Assembly: GCA_012961565.1 (NCBI GenBank)
Contig: DTZC01000222.1
Location: 1 to 5,082 of the forward strand
Direction: 5' to 3'
DNA from: Dehalococcoidia bacterium
GTDB lineage: Bacteria > Chloroflexota > Dehalococcoidia > GIF9 > UBA5629
Length of the DNA: 5,082 bases
Below the pieces are notes generated by a model. It made no database searches. It saw only the letters and a program-made list of their open reading frames with translations, and was not told the DNA's origin. Of this stretch, positions 1 through 5,082 are shown in pieces. The translations under genes and the position numbers were made by a program. Position 1 is the stretch's first letter. Every line of letters starts with the position of its first letter.

Positions 1-236
1 CACCTGCTGATGCCGCGCTGATGATGCAGCTTGGTGCTGACGGTGTCTTCGTCGGCTCAGGTATCTTCAAATCAAGTGACCCGGCAGCCAGAGCTAAAGC
101 CATCGTAAAAGCAACCACACACTACAGGGATCCAGCAGTCATCGCTGAGGTATCTAAAGGTCTCGGCACAGCTATGCCTGGCTTGGATATTAAGACCATT
201 CCTCCAGAAGAATTGTTAGCCACCAGAGGCTGGTAG
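1..236 (+). CDS. pdxS: Pyridoxal 5'-phosphate synthase lyase subunit PdxS, 3' end only
   Basis: This is the C-terminal part of the synthase subunit of the two-protein PLP synthase. The enzyme condenses ribose 5-phosphate, glyceraldehyde 3-phosphate and ammonia (from PdxT) to make PLP in the cytoplasm. The reading frame is open from the window edge, with the first full codon at position 3, and gives 77 residues ending at TAG 234-236. It begins [14 protein letters not shown] and continues with the phosphate-binding loop [11 protein letters not shown], then a HYRDP segment and a tail ending in ATRGW. All of these are typical of the end of PdxS. Family members have about 290 residues, so roughly the last quarter is present. 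The end looks intact and there is no frameshift. pdxT follows after one base, as expected for partner subunits. An internal ATG at 21 opens the same frame but is not a start. Confidence 0.97.
   Translation, partial: PADAALMMQLGADGVFVGSGIFKSSDPAARAKAIVKATTHYRDPAVIAEVSKGLGTAMPGLDIKTIPPEELLATRGW
225..229 (+). promoter_or_regulatory. Ribosome binding site for pdxT
   Basis: AGAGG lies 8 bases before the GTG at 238, inside the last codons of pdxS. It supports the GTG start and implies that pdxS and pdxT are translated from one message. Confidence 0.65.
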
Positions 237-237
237 A

Positions 238-831
238 GTGAGAATTGGTGTCCTGGCTCTACAAGGAGCTGTGACTGAGCACATACAGATGTTAGCCGCC
301 CTAGATACAGAAGCCGTCCCTATTCGCTTGCCTTCAGAACTCAAGGGGCTGGACGCGCTGGTAATCCCGGGCGGAGAGAGCACCACCATCAGCAAACTCT
401 TAACCGATTACCAACTGCTACAGCCAACACGCGACCTGGCAACTCAAGGCTTCCCCATCTTCGGTACCTGTGCTGGCTTGGTACTGCTAGCCAAAAAGGT
501 CTCCAATTTAGACCGTGAAGTCATTGGAGTTATGAACATCGAGGTTAAGCGCAATGCTTTCGGCAGACAGGTAGACAGCTTTGAGACCGAGCTCAACGTG
601 CCCGTATTGGGCAATGGAGCTTTCCACGGCATATTCATCCGCGCCCCAATAATCCAAAAGGTAGGGCCCAACGTTGAAATATTATGTCAGCTAAATGGTA
701 AGCCTGTGGCGGTAAGGCAGGGAAAACTACTTGGTTGTGCCTTCCACCCAGAGCTTACTCTTGATTTGCGATTCCACAGATATTTCCTCGACCTTGTCAC
801 AGGAGATACCGTTGCAAAAAGTAATCACTGA
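238..831 (+). CDS. pdxT: Pyridoxal 5'-phosphate synthase glutaminase subunit PdxT
   Basis: PdxT is the class I glutamine amidotransferase that hydrolyses glutamine and channels ammonia to PdxS for PLP synthesis. The 197-residue product matches the usual family length of about 190-200. It starts [10 protein letters not shown] and has the GGES oxyanion-loop motif at residues 45-48. The nucleophile is Cys78 in GTCAG, and the catalytic pair His170/Glu172 lies in FHPELTLD. The RNAFGRQ segment at about 105-111 is also conserved in the family. The triad is complete, so the enzyme should be active. The start is GTG, chosen because the PdxT N-terminus begins exactly there and AGAGG lies 8 bases upstream. 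It sits one base after the pdxS stop. Its last 20 bases overlap the probable start of the next gene, which points to translational coupling. Confidence 0.97.
   Translation: MRIGVLALQGAVTEHIQMLAALDTEAVPIRLPSELKGLDALVIPGGESTTISKLLTDYQLLQPTRDLATQGFPIFGTCAGLVLLAKKVSNLDREVIGVMNIEVKRNAFGRQVDSFETELNVPVLGNGAFHGIFIRAPIIQKVGPNVEILCQLNGKPVAVRQGKLLGCAFHPELTLDLRFHRYFLDLVTGDTVAKSNH
801..805 (+). promoter_or_regulatory. Ribosome binding site fixing the TTG start of the R3H ATPase
   Basis: AGGAG is followed by six bases and then TTG at 812. It lies within the pdxT coding sequence. This is the best Shine-Dalgarno match near the beginning of the ATPase frame and is the reason for choosing 812 over the upstream TTG codons at 731, 761 and 794. 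Confidence 0.7.
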
Positions 832-2308
832 CGAACTGGACGCTCTCCTAGATGTTTTACCGCCTCATATCCGCCAAGCAATTATTGAACAACCCGACAA
901 CAGTGAATTGCTGGAAATTGTCCTCGACCTGGGGCGTCTCCCCGAGGCTCGCTACCCCCAAAAAGAGGTAGTCCTCAGCAATACAGAGGTCACCCTACCT
1001 GACATCGAACATGTAGTCTCTCGCATCGGCAGTTTCAGTGGGGACAACCGCGCTGGCATTGAGCGTACCCTGCACCGAATCTCAGCTATACGCAACCGTG
1101 AAGGACGTATTGTCGGCTTGACTTGCCGCGTCGGCAGGGCTGTCTTCGGCACGGTAAAGATTATCCAAGACCTTGTTGAAACAGGCAAAAGCGTGCTGTT
1201 GCTCGGTCGTCCCGGCATCGGCAAGACGACGATGCTACGAGAGATAGCCCGTGTCCTGGCTGACGACTTCAACAAACGTGTAATAGTGGTCGATACCTCT
1301 AACGAAATCGCCGGTGATGGCGATATACCGCATCCCGGCATAGGACACGCCCGGCGAATGCAGGTGCCGACACCTACCATGCAGCACGCCGTCATGATTG
1401 AAGCCGTGGAAAACCATATGCCTGAGGTCATTATTATCGACGAAATAGGCACCAGCCTCGAGGCTGAAGCCGCCCGCACTATTGCTGAGCGAGGTGTCCA
1501 GCTCATAGGTACAGCTCATGGCAACACCCTGGAGAACCTGATGATGAACCCTACCCTGTCCGACCTTGTCGGCGGTATCCAATCGGTAACCCTAGGAGAT
1601 GAGGAGGCACGGCGCCGGCACACCCAGAAGTCTATTCTAGAGCGCAAAGCACCACCAACTTTCGACATAGTCGTCGAAATCCAGGAGCGGGACAGAGTGA
1701 TTGTGCATCCGGATGTAGCAAAGGCAGTAGATGCTATCCTCCACAATAGACCCCAAGAGACAGAGGTCCGCTGGGTGGATGACAATGGCGAAATAAGGCG
1801 GGAAAAGGTTACAACTCCCCACACCACACACAAAAAAGAGATAATACCGGGGCGAGAAACACCCCGAATATATCTCTTCGGCATCAACCGGGTTAAGCTG
1901 GAAGAGGCTGCCAGGGAAAAAGGAATCGCTTTGCAGTTCGTCAGTGACCTCAAAGAAAGCAACATGTTACTCACCACCAAGAACTACTATCGTCGCAAAC
2001 CACAGAAGGTCAGGGATGCCGAGATTTACGGCATTCCTATCTACGCCGTTAAAAGCAATAACCTCCCACAGCTGCGGCAGTGCCTTGATAACATTTATGC
2101 CTCACAAAAAGACGCCTCCATGAGTTCAGCCATTGAAGAAGCTGAAAATGCAATCATCCAGGTCAAAGAGGGCAAGGGTTCAGTTGAATTGAGCCCGCAA
2201 AATGCTTACATCCGCCGCCTGCAGCATCTCCTAGCAGAACGCCACAGTCTATTTTCCCGTAGCCTAGGCAAAGAGCCCAGAAGAAGGGTCAAAATTCTCA
2301 AAGGCTGA
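812..2308 (+). CDS. SpoIIIAA/Ycf45-like AAA-type ATPase with C-terminal R3H nucleic-acid-binding domain
   Basis: From the TTG at 812 the product is 498 residues. Residues 1 to about 115 resemble the N-terminal region of SpoIIIAA-like ATPases. A RecA/AAA-type core follows: Walker [10 protein letters not shown] at 132-140, a [11 protein letters not shown] segment at about 160-170, Walker B VIIIDEIG at 206-213, and a GTAHG sensor-like motif at 233-237. Residues about 350-430 form an alpha/beta-looking segment (from RIYLFGINR to [10 protein letters not shown]) like that of cyanobacterial and chloroplast Ycf45 proteins. The C-terminus, about 460-495, is an R3H domain: R468 and H472 have the R-x3-H spacing, followed by a basic [12 protein letters not shown] tail. 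R3H domains bind single-stranded nucleic acid, so an ATP-driven nucleic-acid role is likely, but the substrate is unknown. There is no signal peptide or membrane segment. The frame stays open back to 731, but starting there would overlap pdxT by about 100 bases without a ribosome binding site. The overlap with pdxT suggests co-translation, although no PLP-related function is evident. Confidence 0.88.
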   Translation: MQKVITDELDALLDVLPPHIRQAIIEQPDNSELLEIVLDLGRLPEARYPQKEVVLSNTEVTLPDIEHVVSRIGSFSGDNRAGIERTLHRISAIRNREGRIVGLTCRVGRAVFGTVKIIQDLVETGKSVLLLGRPGIGKTTMLREIARVLADDFNKRVIVVDTSNEIAGDGDIPHPGIGHARRMQVPTPTMQHAVMIEAVENHMPEVIIIDEIGTSLEAEAARTIAERGVQLIGTAHGNTLENLMMNPTLSDLVGGIQSVTLGDEEARRRHTQKSILERKAPPTFDIVVEIQERDRVIVHPDVAKAVDAILHNRPQETEVRWVDDNGEIRREKVTTPHTTHKKEIIPGRETPRIYLFGINRVKLEEAAREKGIALQFVSDLKESNMLLTTKNYYRRKPQKVRDAEIYGIPIYAVKSNNLPQLRQCLDNIYASQKDASMSSAIEEAENAIIQVKEGKGSVELSPQNAYIRRLQHLLAERHSLFSRSLGKEPRRRVKILKG

Positions 2309-2366
2309 TTTCAATCTTTATTATTCAGTATTGCAGATAGACGATGCTCCACTGCTATGACAAGGC

Positions 2367-2370
2367 GAGG
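2367..2370 (+). promoter_or_regulatory. Ribosome binding site for tmk
   Basis: GAGG lies 8 bases before the TTG at 2379. It supports TTG as the start. The ATG at 2371 is closer to the motif but is in a different frame. Confidence 0.6.
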
Positions 2371-2378
2371 ATGAACCT

Positions 2379-3020
2379 TTGAGCCTGTTTGTTACCTTCG
2401 AGGGAAGTGAGGGCTGCGGCAAGAGCACTCAGGCTAAAGCTCTATGGAAAAAGGTCTCCCGTTTGGGTATTCCTGCAGTTCTGACTCATGAGCCCGGAGG
2501 TACTACCCTGAGCAAAGAAGTGAGGTACCTGTTGAAGAAACAGCGCCAGGGTGGGATCTCCCCATTAGCCGAACTGTTACTATTCGCCGCCTGCCGTATA
2601 CAGCTGGTAACAGAAATAATCCGCCCCAACCTGAAACAGGGAAAAGTAATCATCTGTGACCGCTTTGCTGATTCGACAATAGCTTATCAGGGCTATGGGC
2701 GGGGACTGGACCTCGACACCATCAGAGAGATTAACCAGTTGGCGACAGAAGGCATAAAGCCCGACCTAACCATACTTTTGGACATACCAGTAGAAAAAGG
2801 ACTGGACCGCAAGCAGACCAAAGCTGGTGACCGCTTTGAGACAGAAGACATTGCCTTCCACAACAGGGTAAGAGATGGCTACCTTAAACTAGCCGCCGAT
2901 GAGCCCGAGCGTTGGCTGGTAATAGACGCTACTCTGCCCAAAGTCAGAATCGGTAAAATTATCTGGCAGAGAGTTAGCCGGTTACTCAATAAACACCATC
3001 TTTCCCGCACTCCAGGCTAA
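2379..3020 (+). CDS. tmk: Thymidylate kinase (dTMP kinase)
   Basis: Tmk phosphorylates dTMP to dTDP with ATP in the cytoplasm, an essential step toward dTTP for DNA synthesis. The 213-residue product has the usual bacterial length. The P-loop is FEGSEGCGKST (residues 7-17), with K15 and S16 as the nucleotide-binding residues. The EPGG motif is at 38-41 and the DRF signature at 94-96 is followed by DSTIAYQGYGRGL. A basic LID region runs from about 143 to 157 and ends in DRFETED. The P-loop lacks the arginine of the eukaryotic type while the LID is basic, as in the E. coli-like class. The start is TTG at 2379, because MSLFVTFEG is the natural family N-terminus and GAGG precedes it. The gene lies 70 bases after the ATPase gene and 91 bases before mnmA, on the same strand. 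Confidence 0.96.
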   Translation: MSLFVTFEGSEGCGKSTQAKALWKKVSRLGIPAVLTHEPGGTTLSKEVRYLLKKQRQGGISPLAELLLFAACRIQLVTEIIRPNLKQGKVIICDRFADSTIAYQGYGRGLDLDTIREINQLATEGIKPDLTILLDIPVEKGLDRKQTKAGDRFETEDIAFHNRVRDGYLKLAADEPERWLVIDATLPKVRIGKIIWQRVSRLLNKHHLSRTPG

Positions 3021-3100
3021 TTGCTCAATAGCCGTAAAGGTCGAATAGCAGGACCAAAAACGTAGCATCACTGGTGCTGGTGTCAGCAAAGCAATCTTCC

Positions 3101-3104
3101 AAGG
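3101..3104 (+). promoter_or_regulatory. Ribosome binding site for mnmA
   Basis: AAGG is followed by seven bases and then the ATG at 3112. The motif is modest but well spaced. No other in-frame start exists upstream before the TAG at 3046. Confidence 0.5.
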
Positions 3105-3111
3105 TCAAAAA

Positions 3112-4182
3112 ATGTCCCGGAAGCTAGTTGCCATAGCCTTGAGCGGTGGTGTTGATTCTTCAGTAGCCGCTGCATTACTGATGGAATCGGGCTATGAACT
3201 CGTCGGGATAGCGATGCAACTCTGGTCTGATGAAGCGCATACGCCAGACAATGGGTACCCTCCCTGTCCTTCGAGGCAAAATGTCAACGACGCCCAAGAG
3301 GTCTGCCGCACCTTGGGCATACCCTTCCATGTCATCCACCTGAAGACACAGTTCAAGCAGCACGTAATAGATTATTTCTGCCGGGAATATGCCCGGGGGC
3401 GGACCCCTAACCCTTGCATTGCCTGCAATCAGCACATAAAATTCGGCTTTCTCCTCGACCATGCTCTCTCGCTGGGAGTTGACTATCTAGCCACCGGTCA
3501 TTACGCCAGAATCAGATACTACAATGGTGCCTACCACTTACTCCAGAGCGTTGACCTAGAAAAAGACCAGTCTTACATGCTTTACACTTTAGGGCAAGAA
3601 AAGCTCAGCCGTCTGCTCTTCCCCCTAGGCGACCATATCAAAGCTGACATCCGCGAGCTAGCCAAACAGAAAGGTCTGCCCACCGCCGGCAAGCGCAGCA
3701 GCCAGGACATCTGCTTCATCACGTCGGACTATGGCAGCTTTCTCAATCGATATCTTTCACCTGCTCCCGGCGAAATCGTCAACAGCCGGGGCGAGGTGCT
3801 GGGCAAACATCGGGGCACTGCCTTCTACACAATAGGGCAGCGGCATGGTCTAGGGCTCGCCACACCGGAGCCACTCTATGTGACCAAAATAGAAGCGGAC
3901 ACTAACCGAATTGTCGTCGGCACCAAAGAAGAGCTCCTCTGCCACGGTCTTATCGCTGCCCAGATAAACTGGGTATCGGGGAAAATCCCCACGCAGCCAC
4001 TGGCGGTCAATGCCAAGATACGCTACCGTGCGCCCCTGATACCCGCAATTATCCATGCTGAGAGAGAGAATGTCGAGGTCAGGTTCCGTGAGCCCCAACC
4101 TGCAGTGACACCGGGGCAGGCTGTAGTTTTCTACCAGGGCAGCGAAGTCCTCGGAGGGGGTATCATTGAAAACCCGAAGTGA
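3112..4182 (+). CDS. mnmA: tRNA-specific 2-thiouridylase MnmA
   Basis: MnmA (older name TrmU) activates U34 of Lys, Glu and Gln tRNAs by adenylation and replaces O2 with sulfur, giving the s2U34 wobble modification. The 356-residue product has normal family length. The N-terminal PP-loop pyrophosphatase motif SGGVDSS is at residues 11-17. The nucleophile motif NPCIACN is at 100-106, LATGHYAR at 126-133 and KDQSYMLYTL at 151-160. SSQDICFI (196-203) carries the second catalytic Cys201. GTAFYTIGQRHGLG (235-248) leads into the C-terminal beta-barrel region. By alignment to the E. coli motif from memory, Cys105 is the nucleophile, and Cys102 stands where E. coli has Asp99. The start is ATG, with AAGG 7 bases upstream. 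The last 17 bases overlap rnhB, whose ribosome binding site lies inside this gene. Confidence 0.97.
   Translation: MSRKLVAIALSGGVDSSVAAALLMESGYELVGIAMQLWSDEAHTPDNGYPPCPSRQNVNDAQEVCRTLGIPFHVIHLKTQFKQHVIDYFCREYARGRTPNPCIACNQHIKFGFLLDHALSLGVDYLATGHYARIRYYNGAYHLLQSVDLEKDQSYMLYTLGQEKLSRLLFPLGDHIKADIRELAKQKGLPTAGKRSSQDICFITSDYGSFLNRYLSPAPGEIVNSRGEVLGKHRGTAFYTIGQRHGLGLATPEPLYVTKIEADTNRIVVGTKEELLCHGLIAAQINWVSGKIPTQPLAVNAKIRYRAPLIPAIIHAERENVEVRFREPQPAVTPGQAVVFYQGSEVLGGGIIENPK
4153..4157 (+). promoter_or_regulatory. Strong ribosome binding site for rnhB within mnmA
   Basis: GGAGG, part of a longer GGAGGGGG run, is followed by eight bases and then TTG at 4166. It lies in the last codons of mnmA and decides the TTG start of rnhB. 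It also implies coupled translation. Confidence 0.75.
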
Positions 4183-4819
4183 TAAACGTACCACAGAGCC
4201 GCCGAGCCCTGTCGAGGAAAACAGCCTTTGCTCGCAAGGCTATCGCCTTATCGCAGGTATAGACGAAGCCGGGCGGGGAGCCCTAGCCGGCCCAGTGGTT
4301 GCTGCTGCTGTAATCCTGCCCCCATTCCCCGATTTCCCCTGGTTGAAATCAGTCGCTGACAGCAAGCAGATTCCGCCACGGCGGCGGGAATCCTTGTACC
4401 GTCTCATCTGGCAAGAAGCTATAGCCATTTCAGTAGGTGTCATAGACTCGGGAACAATCGACTCCGTCGGTATACTCAGCGCCACCAGGCTCGCCATGTG
4501 CCTTGCCGTGGAAAGACTATCCTGCTCGCCTGACTTCTTACTCATAGACTGCCTTACCCTTCCTCACCTCAGCATCCCCCAGAAACCTATAATCAAGGGC
4601 GATAAGCTATGCCTCTCCATTGCCTGCGCCTCGATTATCGCCAAGGTTGCCCGTGACCGAATCATGATAGAGCTGGACCAACTCCATCCCGGCTACGGCT
4701 TCGCCGAGCACAAGGGCTATGGCACCAAACACCATCTCTCCTGTCTGCGACACCTGGGTCCATCACCAGTCCACCGTTACTCCTTCACTCCAGTACGGCA
4801 GGGGGGCTTGTTGCCATGA
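4166..4819 (+). CDS. rnhB: Ribonuclease HII
   Basis: RNase HII cleaves the RNA strand of RNA-DNA hybrids and nicks at single ribonucleotides embedded in DNA, starting ribonucleotide excision repair. The 217-residue product has the DEAGRG motif (residues 33-38), giving Asp33 and Glu34. DSK is at 65-67. The third acidic residue is Asp128 in LLIDCL and the fourth is Asp146 in IIKGD. ASIIAKVARDR (155-165) and the GYGFAEHKGYGT segment follow. All four metal-binding acids are therefore present, and length is normal for the family. The residue after Asp128 is Cys rather than the frequent Gly. About 26 polar residues precede the conserved YRLIAGIDEAG start. The TTG start is supported by a strong GGAGG 8 bases upstream. 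The gene overlaps mnmA by 17 bases and yraN by 4. Confidence 0.96.
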   Translation: MKTRSDKRTTEPPSPVEENSLCSQGYRLIAGIDEAGRGALAGPVVAAAVILPPFPDFPWLKSVADSKQIPPRRRESLYRLIWQEAIAISVGVIDSGTIDSVGILSATRLAMCLAVERLSCSPDFLLIDCLTLPHLSIPQKPIIKGDKLCLSIACASIIAKVARDRIMIELDQLHPGYGFAEHKGYGTKHHLSCLRHLGPSPVHRYSFTPVRQGGLLP

Positions 4820-5082
4820 AGCGTAAAGAGCTCGGCGCCGCTGGTGAAAAGCTAGCCAGAGACTTCCTCAAAAAGAAGGGCTACCGCATCCGCGACACCA
4901 ATTTTCGCTGCCGTGAAGGTGAAATCGATATCATCGCCCGGAAAAAGGACCACCTCGTCTTCGTAGAAGTCCGCACCAGAAGCACCACCGCTTTCGGCAG
5001 CCCTGAAGAGTCGGTGACCCTCGCCAAAAAAGAAAAACTCATCTCCGCAGCCCTGTCCTACATTGGCAGCCACGGAGACCTG
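4816..5082 (+). CDS. yraN: YraN / UPF0102 family putative endonuclease-like protein, 5' part
   Basis: The frame opens at ATG 4816 and runs off the window edge, giving 89 residues of a family that usually has about 115-130. The N-terminus KRKELGAAGEKLARDFLKKKGY is the typical UPF0102 opening, with the Gly-x-x-Gly-Glu helix. GEID (35-38) and FVEVRTR (49-55) follow. Asp38, Glu51 and Arg53 fit the D-(x)n-E-x-K/R pattern of the restriction-endonuclease-like fold, with Arg in the Lys position. A K-rich helix follows at about 70-80. The biochemical role of the family is not settled, so nuclease activity is an inference from the fold. The start overlaps the rnhB stop as ATGA, with a G-rich purine run (4800-4806) 9 bases upstream. 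The rnhB-yraN neighbourhood is common in bacteria and supports the call. Confidence 0.93.
   Translation, partial: MKRKELGAAGEKLARDFLKKKGYRIRDTNFRCREGEIDIIARKKDHLVFVEVRTRSTTAFGSPEESVTLAKKEKLISAALSYIGSHGDL

Noticed and set aside
731..811. Upstream extension of the ATPase to TTG 731
   Set aside because: It has no Shine-Dalgarno motif and would overlap the conserved PdxT His/Glu catalytic region. TTG 812 has AGGAG at good spacing.
952..1506. 184-residue open frame on the minus strand inside the ATPase gene
   Set aside because: It is antisense to the clearly conserved Walker-motif coding region, its composition is low in recognisable motifs, and it has no ribosome binding site I can support. It is a shadow frame.
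1516..1980. 154-residue minus-strand open frame
   Set aside because: It is fully antisense to the ATPase gene and shows no recognisable domain. It is a by-product of codon bias.
2356..2361. TATGAC with an upstream TG as an extended -10 element for tmk
   Set aside because: Transcription would begin at or within the tmk ribosome binding site, and the paired -35 candidate TTGCAG is weak and 19 bases away.
3075..3088. Hairpin after tmk as a rho-independent terminator
   Set aside because: The stem is only 5 bp and is followed by an A-rich rather than T-rich stretch, so intrinsic termination is unlikely.
3074..3127. Possible 17-codon leader peptide starting at GTG 3074 and overlapping mnmA
   Set aside because: It has no ribosome binding site and no run of regulatory codons, and the length is easily reached by chance.
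4852..5073. 73-residue minus-strand open frame at the right edge
   Set aside because: It lies antisense to yraN, whose protein matches a known family. The phenylalanine- and glutamate-rich translation is the mirror of lysine- and leucine-rich codons.

Overview
The window is a compact, ordinary-looking bacterial housekeeping segment. All seven genes lie on the + strand, in the order pdxS (3' end only), pdxT, an R3H-domain AAA-type ATPase, tmk, mnmA, rnhB and yraN (5' end only). Nothing in it looks mobile: there are no insertion sequences, tRNA or rRNA genes, CRISPR arrays or long repeats. The proteins suggest a bacterium with deoxyxylulose-5-phosphate-independent PLP synthesis. The ATPase combines a SpoIIIAA/Ycf45-like core with a C-terminal R3H domain. 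That protein, the heavy use of TTG/GTG starts and the balanced base composition would fit a Chloroflexota (Dehalococcoidia-like) genome. This placement is an inference from gene content and protein style, not something proved by the sequence.

Layout: positions 1-236 hold the end of PdxS, and 238-831 hold PdxT. Together they form the two-subunit PLP synthase, separated by a single base. The R3H ATPase most probably starts at a TTG at 812, inside the pdxT tail, and runs to 2308. A 70-bp gap follows, then tmk (2379-3020). A 91-bp gap with a weak hairpin precedes mnmA (3112-4182). rnhB (4166-4819) starts inside the mnmA tail, and yraN (4816 to the window end) overlaps the rnhB stop in an ATGA junction.

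The overlaps and short gaps suggest two translationally coupled blocks, pdxS-pdxT-ATPase and mnmA-rnhB-yraN, with tmk between them. They may all lie on one transcript, since no convincing terminator is visible. Functionally, PdxST makes the PLP cofactor, Tmk makes dTDP for DNA synthesis, MnmA thiolates tRNA U34, RNase HII removes ribonucleotides from DNA, and YraN is a putative nuclease-fold protein. The ATPase is the only gene with a full-length, recognisable architecture but no settled role, and it is the best candidate here for something underexplored. I did not find a previously undescribed system.
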